From DASUZB01 sp035535495 (GTDB lineage: Bacteria > Actinomycetota > CALGFH01), in the NCBI GenBank assembly GCA_035535495.1, contig DATLQA010000233.1, forward strand, positions 1 to 64,000: a stretch of 64,000 bases of DNA, written 5' to 3'. The notes beneath the pieces were generated by a model that had not been told where the DNA came from, did not search any database, and saw only the letters and a list, made by a program, of their open reading frames with translations. This document shows, piece after piece, positions 40,813 through 48,910 of this stretch. Positions within the stretch are counted from its first letter, which is position 1. Every line of letters starts with the position of its first letter. Made by a program: the position numbers and the translations under genes.

Positions 40813-42000
40813 GTGGGCGGCGAGGCGATCACGGCCCGCGGGGTCGGCAAGCGGTTCCAGCTCCACCACAAGCGGGCCACCAGCCTGAAGGAGCGGCTGC
40901 TGCTGGCCCGCTCCTCCTCGTCGGAGGACTTCTGGGCCCTGCGCGACGTCGACCTGGCCGTCGGCCAGGCGGAGACGGTCGGCCTGATCGGGCCCAACGG
41001 CTCCGGCAAGTCCACCCTGCTCAAGGTGCTGGCCGGCATCCTCGCGCCGACCAAGGGCGAGGTCGAGGTCCGCGGCCGCATCGCTTCGCTGCTGGAGCTG
41101 GGCGCCGGCTTCAGCGGCGAGCTGACCGGCCGCGAGAACGTCTACCTGAACGCCTCCATCCTCGGCCTGACCCGGCGCGAGATCGACCGGCAGTTCGACA
41201 GCATCGTGGACTTCGCCGAGCTGGAACCGTTCATCGACAACCAGGTCAAGCACTACTCGTCGGGCATGTACGTCCGGCTCGGCTTCGCCGTGGCGGCACA
41301 CGTCGATCCGGACGTGCTCCTGGTCGACGAGGTGCTGGCCGTCGGCGACGAGGCCTTCGCCGCCAAGTGCCTGGCCAAGGTGGCCGAGTTCCAGGCCCAG
41401 GGCCGCACCATCCTGTTCGTCACCCACGGCCTCGACCAGGTCAGCCAGGTCTGCGACCGGGCGGTCGTGCTCAACCAGGGGCGGGTGCTGTTCGACGGCG
41501 AACCCGCCGAGGCGGTCTCCAAGCTCCGCGCCTTCCTCGGCACCTCCGAGGACCCGGCCGCCGGGCTCGGCGGCGACGGGCTGCTGGAGATCGTCGACGC
41601 GCACGTGATCGACCCGGCCGCCGGCGGCGAGCAGCTCGACTTCCACGTCGGCGACAAGCTCGCCATCGACGTGATCGTCAAGGGCAGGGCGGAGGCCCCG
41701 GCGGCCGACCTCCGCCTGGTGGTGACCGGCCCGGCCGACTACCCGATGTTCCTGATGGAGAGCCCGCCTGGGGTGGTGCCGGCCGGCGGGGCGGTGCACA
41801 CCGTCCGCTTCCTCCTCCCCGCCTTCCCCTCCCTGCAGGGGCTGTTCTCGCTGTCGGTGGCGCTGATCCGCTCGGGCGGCAAGGACGTGCTCGACGCCCG
41901 CCGCTTCGGCGAGCGGATCCGCGTGTACGGCCCCGCCACCCACGGCTTCCAGCTGGTCGACTTCGAGACCGAGCTGCTCCCGCCCGAGGACCGGCCATGA
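40813..42000 (+). CDS. wzt: ABC polysaccharide exporter ATPase with C-terminal binding domain (Wzt-like)
   Basis: Of 395 residues, the first ~245 form an ATPase: Walker A in GPNGSGKSTLL (~58), LLELGAGFSGELTGRENVYL, signature YSSGMYVRLGFA (~149), Walker B VLLVDEVLAVGDEAF (~168) and the switch histidine in FVTHG. Residues ~255-395 form a beta-rich Wzt_C domain, which in O-antigen systems binds a terminal modification (often methyl or phosphate) as an export signal. That fits the methyltransferases nearby. GTG 40813 lies three bases after the permease stop. Its TGA overlaps the next ATG. Confidence 0.92.
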   Translation: MGGEAITARGVGKRFQLHHKRATSLKERLLLARSSSSEDFWALRDVDLAVGQAETVGLIGPNGSGKSTLLKVLAGILAPTKGEVEVRGRIASLLELGAGFSGELTGRENVYLNASILGLTRREIDRQFDSIVDFAELEPFIDNQVKHYSSGMYVRLGFAVAAHVDPDVLLVDEVLAVGDEAFAAKCLAKVAEFQAQGRTILFVTHGLDQVSQVCDRAVVLNQGRVLFDGEPAEAVSKLRAFLGTSEDPAAGLGGDGLLEIVDAHVIDPAAGGEQLDFHVGDKLAIDVIVKGRAEAPAADLRLVVTGPADYPMFLMESPPGVVPAGGAVHTVRFLLPAFPSLQGLFSLSVALIRSGGKDVLDARRFGERIRVYGPATHGFQLVDFETELLPPEDRP

Positions 42001-43364
42001 CCGGCGCCGCGCCGCTGGTCACCGTGGTGATCGTCAACTGGAACGGCGCCCACCTCCTGCCCGCCTGCCTGGACGCGCTGGCCGCCCAGGACCTGCCGGA
42101 GGGGCGCATGGCGGTGTGGGTGGTCGACAACGCCTCGACCGACCCCTCCCGCGAGCTGCTCGCGCGCGACTACCCGTGGGTGAAGGTGCTCGCCAACACC
42201 CGCAACGACGGCTTCGCCGGCGGCAACAACGTCGCCCTGCGCCAGGTGGACACGCCCTACGTGACCCTGCTCAACAACGACGCCCGGCCCGCGCCCGACT
42301 GGCTCGCCCGCCTGCTGGAGCCGTTCGAGGCGCCGGGTTCCGAGCGGCTGGCCGCGGCCACCTCCAAGCTGGTCTTCCTGCCCCGCTTCGTGTCGCTGCG
42401 GGTGTCGATGCCCGGCTTCGTGCCTGGCGGCCTCGACCCACGCGAACTGGGCGCCCGGGTCTACCAGGTGACCGTGAACGGCGCCGACGTCACCGAGCAG
42501 GTGCTCTGGGACCAGGTCGCCTACGGCCCGGAAGGGGAGGGTGCCTGGCGCTTCCGCTGGCTCCGCCCGGCCGGCACCCTGCTGGTCCCCGTCGCGGAGG
42601 AGGGCGGGCCTGCTACCGGGCCGTTCCGCCTCGGCCTCCGCCTGGCCGCCGAGACCGCCAAGGCGGTCGAGGTCGCCTTCCCGGGCGGCACCGCCACCGT
42701 CAAGGCGACCCAGGAGGTGGCCGACGCCGAGGTCGACCTGCCGGCCGGCGTCCAGCTGGTGGACGTGCTCAACAACGCCGGCGGCAAGGTGTTCGCCGAC
42801 GGCTACGGCGCCGACCGCGCCTACCAGGAACCCGACCTCGGCCAGTACGAGCACGCCGAGGAGGTGTTCACCTTCTGCGGCGCGGCGGTGTGCTTCCGCA
42901 CCGAGGCGCTGCGCGAGGCGGGCTTCTTCGACGACGACTTCTTCCTCTACTACGAGGACACCGACCTGGCCTGGCGGCTCCGCGCGCTCGGCTGGTCGAT
43001 CGGCTACCAGCCGGCCGCGGTGGTGCGCCACATCCACTCGGCCTCCTCCAAGGAGTGGTCGCCGCTGTTCATCTTCCACGTGGACCGCAACCGGCTGCTG
43101 ATGCTGACCAAGAACGCCAGCGCCCCACTCGCCGTCCGCGAGGTGCTGCGCTACCCGCTGACCACCGCCTCGCTGGCCCTGCGGGAGGTCGCCAGGGCGC
43201 GCCAGTCCCGCCGCCGCCCGCCGGTGCGGCCGACCCTGCTCCGCCTCCGGGTCTGCGCCTCCTACCTGCGCCTGCTCCCAGCCATGCTGGCCCGCCGCCG
43301 CGACCTGGCCCGCCGCGCCCGCGTCGACCGCGGCCAGCTCGAGCGCTGGCTGGTGCCGCGCTGA
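41997..43364 (+). CDS. GT2 glycosyltransferase with inserted beta-domain
   Basis: This 455-residue protein has a WbbL/RfbF-like GT2: VTVVIVNWNGAHLLPACLDA, VVDNASTDPSRELL, NDGFAGGNNVALR, LLNNDARPAPDWL, FCGAAVCFRTEALREAGFF and YYEDTDLAWRLRALGW. Between the metal motif and the acceptor part lies an extra ~110 residues (~150-265; VTEQVLWDQVAYGPEGEGAW, VEVAFPGGTATVKATQEV), a beta-rich insert like that of the GT4 at 33376. ATG 41997 overlaps the stop of wzt. The helices after ~380 form a basic membrane-associated tail. Confidence 0.85.
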   Translation: MTGAAPLVTVVIVNWNGAHLLPACLDALAAQDLPEGRMAVWVVDNASTDPSRELLARDYPWVKVLANTRNDGFAGGNNVALRQVDTPYVTLLNNDARPAPDWLARLLEPFEAPGSERLAAATSKLVFLPRFVSLRVSMPGFVPGGLDPRELGARVYQVTVNGADVTEQVLWDQVAYGPEGEGAWRFRWLRPAGTLLVPVAEEGGPATGPFRLGLRLAAETAKAVEVAFPGGTATVKATQEVADAEVDLPAGVQLVDVLNNAGGKVFADGYGADRAYQEPDLGQYEHAEEVFTFCGAAVCFRTEALREAGFFDDDFFLYYEDTDLAWRLRALGWSIGYQPAAVVRHIHSASSKEWSPLFIFHVDRNRLLMLTKNASAPLAVREVLRYPLTTASLALREVARARQSRRRPPVRPTLLRLRVCASYLRLLPAMLARRRDLARRARVDRGQLERWLVPR

Positions 43365-43368
43365 GCCC

Positions 43369-44481
43369 ATGAAGGTCGCGCTCGACGCCACCCCGCTGCT
43401 CGGCGTCCGCACCGGCGTCGGGCAGTACGTCCACGGCCTGGTCTCCGGCATGGTGCAGCTCGGCGAGCCCGACGAGCTGGTGCTGGTCCCGTTCAGCTGG
43501 CGTGGCACCAGGGACCTGCCCGCGGCCGCGCCCGAGGGCCCGCTGGTGCGCGTCGGCCGCCGCCGGGTACCCGCCCGGCTGCTGGTCCAGGCCTGGTCGC
43601 GGCTGCCGCTTCCGCCGGTGGAGTGGCTCGCCGGACGGGTCGACGTCTTCCACGCCACCAACTTCGTGTTGCCGCCCGCCCGCCGCGCGGCCGGCGTGCT
43701 CACCATCCACGACCTCACCTACCTGCGCTTTCCGGCGATGGTCACGGCCGCGACGGCGCGCTACACCACCCTGGTGCCGCGCGGCCTCGCCCGCGGGGCG
43801 ACCGTCTGCACGCCCACCAGGGCGGTGGCCGCCGAGGTGATGGAGGCCTACCGGGTGCCGCCGGAGCGGGTGGTGGTGACCCCGCTCGGCGTCGGCCGGG
43901 CCTGGTCGGAGGGGCGCCCGCCCGAGCCGGCCTGGCTCGACGCCCACACCCTGCCAGCGCGCTACCTGCTGTTCGTCGGCAGCCGCGAGCCTCGCAAGGG
44001 CCTCGAGGTCCTGCTCGCCGCCTACCGCGAGCTGCTCGCCGACGAGCCGGGCGCCCCGCCGCTGGTGCTCGCCGGGCCGCCCGGCTGGGGCGAGGCGCTG
44101 GATCTCGACGGCCTGCCGGACGGGGCCGTGCGCATGCCCGGCTACCTGCCGGAGCCCGATCTGATGCGGCTGGTCGCCGGTGCCGCCGCGCTGGTCTTCT
44201 CCTCCCGTTACGAGGGCTTCGGCCTGCCGCCGCTGCAGGCGCTGGCCTGCGGCACCCCGGTGGTGGCGTCCGACCTGCCGGCGCTCAGGGAGGTCCTCGG
44301 CGACCAGGCCGAGTTCGTCCCCGTCGGCGACCACGCCGCGCTCGCCGCCGCGCTCGCCGCGGTGCTGAAAGACGACGGCGGCGCGGCGGGCAGGTCCGCC
44401 AGGCGCGACCACGCCGCGGCCTTCACCTGGGAGGACTGCGCGCGCGCCACGCTCACCGCCTACCAGCGTGCCCTGGCATGA
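43369..44481 (+). CDS. GT4 family glycosyltransferase (first of three in tandem)
   Basis: This 370-residue protein has a GT-B fold: KVALDATPLLGVRTGVGQYV, FHATNFVLPP, ILTIHDLTYLRFP-like TIHDLTYLRF, FVGSREPRKGLEVLLAAYR and SSRYEGFGLPPLQALACGTP with the E-x7-E-like motif in a variant form. It resembles WbaZ/mannosyltransferases that extend surface polysaccharides from GDP-mannose. ATG 43369 lies four bases after the previous stop. The two genes behind it encode paralogues and overlap by four bases each. Confidence 0.85.
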   Translation: MKVALDATPLLGVRTGVGQYVHGLVSGMVQLGEPDELVLVPFSWRGTRDLPAAAPEGPLVRVGRRRVPARLLVQAWSRLPLPPVEWLAGRVDVFHATNFVLPPARRAAGVLTIHDLTYLRFPAMVTAATARYTTLVPRGLARGATVCTPTRAVAAEVMEAYRVPPERVVVTPLGVGRAWSEGRPPEPAWLDAHTLPARYLLFVGSREPRKGLEVLLAAYRELLADEPGAPPLVLAGPPGWGEALDLDGLPDGAVRMPGYLPEPDLMRLVAGAAALVFSSRYEGFGLPPLQALACGTPVVASDLPALREVLGDQAEFVPVGDHAALAAALAAVLKDDGGAAGRSARRDHAAAFTWEDCARATLTAYQRALA

Positions 44482-45695
44482 ACGCTCCAGGCCCGGCGTC
44501 AGCTCCGCCGCCTCCGGCCGAGCCCGAGCCGGGCGACCGCCCCGGTCCGCTGCCCGGCGGCGGTCGCGCCACCAGCCTGCGCGCCGGCGTGGTCGCCGAG
44601 CAGCTGTTCGGCCCCGTGCCCGGGGGGATCGGCCGCTACGTCGGCGCGCTCGCCCGCCACCTGCCCGCCGTGGCCGCGGCCGCCGATCCCGGCGGGAGCA
44701 TCCGCTGGATCACCGGCCGGCACCCGCCAGAGCGGCTCGCCGCGGCCGGGCTCGACCCGTCGGCGACCACCACCCTGGCGCTGCCGGGCAGGCTGGCCAC
44801 CCGCGCCTGGGTCAGCCTGCGCCGCCCCCGCCTGCCGGGCCGGCTGGTCGCCGAGCTCGACCTGGTCCACGCGACCAGCGCGGCCGTGCCGCCCGCCACC
44901 GGCCGCGCCCTGGTCGCCACCGTCCACGACCTCGGCTTCCGCCACCACCCCGAGACCTACCCGGCCGCCGGCCGCCGCTTCCACGAGCGCGCCACCCGCA
45001 TCGTGGTGGCCGAGGCCGCCCGCGTGCTGGTGCCGTCGGCGGCGACCGGCTTCGACCTGACCGACCTCTACGGCCTGGAGCCCAGCCGGGTGGCGGTCAC
45101 CGCGCTCGGCGTCGACCTCCCCGAGCCCGACCCGGCGCCGGCCCGCCTCCTCTTGGCCGAGCTCGGCGTGCGCGGGCCGTTCCTGCTCGCGGTCGGCACC
45201 CTCGAGCCACGCAAGAACCTGCGCCGGCTGCTGGCCGCGTTCGCGGCCAGCGCCCAGGAGCTGCCCGACCACCATCTGGTGGTGGCCGGGCCGGTCGGCT
45301 GGGGCCCGGCGCTCCGCCCGACCTACGAGTCGGTCAGGGTCAAGCTGGCCGGCCCGGTCGACGACGTCACCCTGCACGGCCTCTACGACGCCGCCGACGG
45401 CCTCGCCTATCCGAGCCTGTACGAGGGCTTCGGCCTGCCGGTGCTGGAGGCGATGGCCCACGGTACCCCGGTGCTGACCAGCGACCGCTCCAGCCTGCCC
45501 GAGGTCGCCGGCGACGCCGCCCTGCTGGTGGACCATGACGACGAGGACGCCATCGCCGCCGGGCTGGTGCGCCTGGTCGGCGACCAGGCGCTGCGGGCCC
45601 GGCTGGCCGCCGCCGGCCGGCGGCGGGCGGCGCGCTACACCTGGCCGGCGACCGCCGCCGCGACCTGGGCGGCCTACCAGGAGGCGCTGGCGTGA
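44478..45695 (+). CDS. GT4 family glycosyltransferase (second in tandem)
   Basis: This 405-residue protein has a ~33-residue proline-rich start, then GVVAEQLFGPVPGGIGRYVG, VHATSAAVPP, VATVHDLGFRHHPETYP, AVGTLEPRKNLRRLLAAF and YEGFGLPVLEAMAHGTPVL with both motif glutamates (E-x7-E). It is a retaining glycosyltransferase, probably mannosyl- or similar. Its ATG overlaps the previous TGA (ATGA). Confidence 0.85.
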   Translation: MNAPGPASAPPPPAEPEPGDRPGPLPGGGRATSLRAGVVAEQLFGPVPGGIGRYVGALARHLPAVAAAADPGGSIRWITGRHPPERLAAAGLDPSATTTLALPGRLATRAWVSLRRPRLPGRLVAELDLVHATSAAVPPATGRALVATVHDLGFRHHPETYPAAGRRFHERATRIVVAEAARVLVPSAATGFDLTDLYGLEPSRVAVTALGVDLPEPDPAPARLLLAELGVRGPFLLAVGTLEPRKNLRRLLAAFAASAQELPDHHLVVAGPVGWGPALRPTYESVRVKLAGPVDDVTLHGLYDAADGLAYPSLYEGFGLPVLEAMAHGTPVLTSDRSSLPEVAGDAALLVDHDDEDAIAAGLVRLVGDQALRARLAAAGRRRAARYTWPATAAATWAAYQEALA

Positions 45696-46840
45696 CCCTG
45701 CCGTTGCGGGTGGGGGTCGACGCCACCGCCATCCCGGCACGGCTCACCGGCGCCGGCATCTACGCCGCCGGGCTGCTCAGTACGCTCGCCCGCCGCGACG
45801 ACGTCGACCTGGAGGTGCTCGCCAGCGCGGCCGCCGCCGAGATCCTCGCCGCTCCGGGTCTGCGCCTGCGGGTGGTCGCCGCGGCCGGGGCCGGCCGGCC
45901 CGTCCGGATCGCCTGGACGCAGCTGGCCGCCGGCCGCGCCGTCCGCCGCGCCGGCAACCAGGTCTTCCACGGCCTCCACTACGAGCTGCCGTACCGTGCC
46001 TCGCTGCCGCAGGTGGTCACCGTCCACGACCTCACCATGGTCACCCATCCGGAGTGGCACGAGCCGGCCAAGGTCCGCTACTTCGGCTGGGCGATGCGCC
46101 GCGCGGTCCAGGCCGCCGACCGGGTCCTGTGCGTCTCGGCGACCACCGCCCACGACCTGGCCGAGCACCTCGGCGTGGCACCGGACCGGGTGGACGTCAC
46201 CCCGCTCGGCACCGACCTCGCCCCCGCCTCCGAGCGGGAGATCGCCGACCTGCGCGACCGGCTCGGCCTCGACGGCCCGTTCCTGCTCGGGCTCGGCACC
46301 CTGGAGCCCCGCAAGGACCTGCCCACCCTGGTGCGGGCGTTCGCCACCCTGGCCGGCGAGCTGCCCCACGCCCTGGTGCTTGCCGGCCTGCCCGGCTGGG
46401 GCGCCGGCGAGCTGGCCGCCGCGGTCGAGGCCAGCGGCGTGGCCGACCGCATCCACCTGCCCGGCTACGTCTCCGAAGCCGACAAGGCGGCCCTGCTCAG
46501 CGGCGCCGACCTGCTCGTCTACCCGAGCCGCTACGAGGGCTTCGGCCTGCCGGTGCTGGAGGCGATGGCGTGCGGCACCCCGGTGGTGACCACCACCGGC
46601 GGGTCGCTGCCGGAGGTCGCCGGCGACGCCGCCCTGCTGGTCGAGCCCGGCGATCCCGAGCAGCTCGCCGCGGCGGTGGTGAAGCTCCTCGGCGACCAGG
46701 CGGCCTGGAGCGACCTGGCCCGCCGCGGCTACGCCAGGGCGGCCGGCTTCACCTGGGAGCGCTGCGCCGAGCTGACCCTCGCCGCCTACCGGAAGGCCGC
46801 CGCCGGCGGGCCCGCGCGCCCGAGCGGCGGCACCCCGTAG
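45692..46840 (+). CDS. GT4 family glycosyltransferase (third in tandem)
   Basis: This 382-residue protein is closely similar to its two neighbours: RVGVDATAIPARLTGAGIYA, VFHGLHYELPYR, VTVHDLTMVTHPEWH, LGTLEPRKDLPTLVRAFA, SRYEGFGLPVLEAMACGTPV. Its GTG overlaps the previous stop (GTGA). The three tandem copies suggest stepwise duplication to add different linkages of one polymer. Its stop TAG is the first half of the next gene's -10 box. Confidence 0.85.
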   Translation: MTLPLRVGVDATAIPARLTGAGIYAAGLLSTLARRDDVDLEVLASAAAAEILAAPGLRLRVVAAAGAGRPVRIAWTQLAAGRAVRRAGNQVFHGLHYELPYRASLPQVVTVHDLTMVTHPEWHEPAKVRYFGWAMRRAVQAADRVLCVSATTAHDLAEHLGVAPDRVDVTPLGTDLAPASEREIADLRDRLGLDGPFLLGLGTLEPRKDLPTLVRAFATLAGELPHALVLAGLPGWGAGELAAAVEASGVADRIHLPGYVSEADKAALLSGADLLVYPSRYEGFGLPVLEAMACGTPVVTTTGGSLPEVAGDAALLVEPGDPEQLAAAVVKLLGDQAAWSDLARRGYARAAGFTWERCAELTLAAYRKAAAGGPARPSGGTP

Positions 46841-46843
46841 ACT
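46838..46843 (+). promoter_or_regulatory. -10 box (TAGACT) overlapping a stop codon
   Basis: TAGACT starts with the stop codon of the GT4 gene and lies 35 bases before the next GTG. Confidence 0.45.
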
Positions 46844-46878
46844 GCGGCCATCGCCAGCGCCGCAAGGAGACCGAACCC

Positions 46879-47997
46879 GTGCAAGCCGTCATCCTCGCCG
46901 GAGGCTTCGGCACCCGCCTCCGCCCCCTCACCACCACCCGGCCGAAGCCGCTGATCCCCTTCGCCAACGAGCCGTTCCTGCTGCACAACCTCCGCCAGCT
47001 CGCCGCCGCCGGCCTCAACGAGGTGGTCCTTTCCACCATGTACCTGCCGGAGGCGTTCGACGAGCTGCTGCCGGCGGCCCGCAAGGCCGGGGTCGAGGTG
47101 ACGCTCTCCTCCGAGGACACCCCGATGGGCACCTCGGGCGCGGTCAAGCGCCTGTCACACCTGCTGCACTCCACCTTCCTGGTGCTCAACGGCGACATCC
47201 TGGTGGACCTGGACTTCCAGCGCCTGGTCGCGCGGCACCTCGAACGCAAGGCGGCCGCCACCCTGGCGCTGGTGCGCGTGCCCGACCCGAGCGCGTTCGG
47301 CCTGGTCCCGGTCGACGGCGACGGGCGCGTGGCGGCGTTCCTGGAGAAGCCGGGCCCGGACGAGGACCGCTGGGTGACCGACCTGATCAACGCGGGCGTG
47401 TACGTGCTGGAGCCGTCGGTGCTCGAGCACGTGCCAGCGGGCCAACCCTCATCCTTCGAGCGAGACCTGTTCCCCAGCCTGCTCGCCTCGGGCGCGTCCG
47501 TCTACGGCTACGAGCTGTACGGCTACTGGCGCGACCTCGGCACGCCCATCGCCTACCTGCAGGCCCAGGCCGACCTGCTCGAAGGCCGGCTGCACCTGCC
47601 CATCAACGCCACCGAGCGCCGCCGCAACCAGTACATCGCCGACAACGCCGAGATCGACGAGGGCGCGGTGCTGCGCGGCCCGATCATGGTCGGCGCCGGC
47701 GCCCGCATCGAGGACGAGGCCCGCGTGTTCGGTCCGTCGGTGCTCGGACCCGGCGCAGTGGTCCGCGGCGGGGCCCGCCTGGAGCGCTCGGTGCTGCTCG
47801 AGAACGCGCGCCTGGAGCCGGGCGCCAAGGTCTCCGACTCGATCATCGGCAGCGAGGTGGTGGTCGGCTCCGGCGCGGTGGTCGGTGACGGCACCATCCT
47901 CGGCGACCGGGTGGTGATCGAGGACGGCAACGTGCTCGCCGGCGGCCTCCGCGTCGCCCCCGGCGTCCACCTCGGCCCCGGCGCCATCCGCGTCTGA
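46879..47997 (+). CDS. NDP-sugar pyrophosphorylase, mannose-1-phosphate guanylyltransferase-like
   Basis: This 372-residue protein has VQAVILAGGFGTRLRPLTTT, RPKPLIPFANEPFL, LNGDILVDLDF with the metal aspartate, FLEKPGPDEDR, LINAGVYVLEP, and a C-terminal left-handed beta-helix (from ~255: ADNAEIDEGAVLRGPIMVGA). It resembles the mycobacterial GDP-mannose-forming enzyme found between wbbL1 and fbiB, and would supply GDP-mannose for the GT4s and use the product of ManB at 63034. Glucose-1-phosphate activity cannot be excluded. GTG 46879 follows AAGGAG. Confidence 0.85.
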   Translation: MQAVILAGGFGTRLRPLTTTRPKPLIPFANEPFLLHNLRQLAAAGLNEVVLSTMYLPEAFDELLPAARKAGVEVTLSSEDTPMGTSGAVKRLSHLLHSTFLVLNGDILVDLDFQRLVARHLERKAAATLALVRVPDPSAFGLVPVDGDGRVAAFLEKPGPDEDRWVTDLINAGVYVLEPSVLEHVPAGQPSSFERDLFPSLLASGASVYGYELYGYWRDLGTPIAYLQAQADLLEGRLHLPINATERRRNQYIADNAEIDEGAVLRGPIMVGAGARIEDEARVFGPSVLGPGAVVRGGARLERSVLLENARLEPGAKVSDSIIGSEVVVGSGAVVGDGTILGDRVVIEDGNVLAGGLRVAPGVHLGPGAIRV

Positions 47998-48020
47998 GGG
48001 CGGCCGCGCCGGCGCCTGGG

Positions 48021-48755
48021 CTAGATCGCGTTCTTCTCCGGTGCCACCGACTTGGCGCCGCGGGGGACCATGAAGTCGTTGATGAAGGCCGAGACCACGT
48101 CGATGTTCACCCGCTGGCTGGTCTGCAGGTGCCGCCAGGCGGTCATGGTCAGGCCGTCGGACGGCAGGCCCTCATACGGCGCCAGCACGAGCTTGTCCTC
48201 GCTGAGCCCCTCGGCGATGCGGGTCAGCGTCTCGACCTGGTCGGCGGGGAGGTTCTTGTACTGGAGCACCACGTAGCCGTGTTCCAGGTTGTGCACCAGC
48301 GCCCGCTCGTCCTGCTGGTCACGGTAGATGCCCCTCGGCAGCGGCGTGCCCAGGTGGTCCCCTGAGGTCGGGGGCTGCGAGTTCCAGTTCCTGGGCTGGG
48401 CGTCCGCACCGATGTGGTCGCGGCCGGCCTCGGCGAACTGCCGCACCTGGCTGGCGCCGGCCGCGCGGGTGGCGGCCGCCAGCTGGGCGGCGTCCGGGTT
48501 GGTCAGCTTGATGGAGGTGTCCCGTCCCTGCCACAGGATCACGCCGACCAGCGCCAGCACCACCACGACGCCCCCGGCTGTCCAGGCGATGGCACGCTTC
48601 CGCCTGCGCCGCTCGGCCTCCCGCCTGGCCGCCGCCCCCTTGGCGAGCTTGCCCTTGCCGGCCGGCCCCTTCGGCTGCTTCTTGGACGCGGGGGCGGGCC
48701 GGTTGGATGCCGGCTTGGCGCCCTTCGCCTTGCCGGGCTTCTGCTGATCGACCAT
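48021..48755 (-). CDS. DUF3105 membrane protein
   Basis: This 244-residue protein has a Lys/Ala/Pro-rich basic cytoplasmic start (~1-57), a single helix (~58-78, AWTAGGVVVVLALVGVIL) and an outer DUF3105 domain: SQPPTSGDHLGTPLPRGIY, LVHNLEHGYVVLQY with conserved histidines, and LTMTAWRHLQTSQRVN. The function is unknown; the histidines might bind metal. ATG 48755 is chosen because a -10 TAGAAT at 48805-48800 coincides with the longer start at 48800. Confidence 0.85.
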   Translation of the reverse strand: MVDQQKPGKAKGAKPASNRPAPASKKQPKGPAGKGKLAKGAAARREAERRRRKRAIAWTAGGVVVVLALVGVILWQGRDTSIKLTNPDAAQLAAATRAAGASQVRQFAEAGRDHIGADAQPRNWNSQPPTSGDHLGTPLPRGIYRDQQDERALVHNLEHGYVVLQYKNLPADQVETLTRIAEGLSEDKLVLAPYEGLPSDGLTMTAWRHLQTSQRVNIDVVSAFINDFMVPRGAKSVAPEKNAI

Positions 48756-48799
48756 GGACGACTGTCTCCAAAACGGGTGGGACGGACGGCGGAGGTTCA

Positions 48800-48805
48800 A
48801 TTCTA
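48800..48805 (-). promoter_or_regulatory. -10 box (TAGAAT) for the DUF3105 gene
   Basis: On the minus strand TAGAAT lies 44 bases before ATG 48755 and decides the start codon. Confidence 0.5.
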
Positions 48806-48863
48806 TGCACCTGGGCGCGAAACGGCGGCACCGGCCCGCGGTGTAGCCCGGCCTCGCCTCGGG

Positions 48864-48869
48864 TAGACG
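48864..48869 (+). promoter_or_regulatory. -10 box (TAGACG) for the permease gene
   Basis: TAGACG lies 41 bases before ATG 48911 and is divergent from the DUF3105 promoter. Confidence 0.35.
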
Positions 48870-48910
48870 CCATCGGGTCGACCCCGCGAGCAGCGACGAG
48901 AGGCGGCGGC

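Noticed and set aside
38140..41943. Very long minus-strand open frame (over 1200 codons) across wzm and wzt
   Set aside because: Only its 3' part (38140-39777) has glycosyltransferase features; the rest is antisense to well-supported transporter genes and reads as low-complexity, a result of high GC.
48756..48800. Longer start for the DUF3105 gene at 48800
   Set aside because: It coincides with the -10 box TAGAAT (48805-48800), and the start at 48755 has its own ribosome site.
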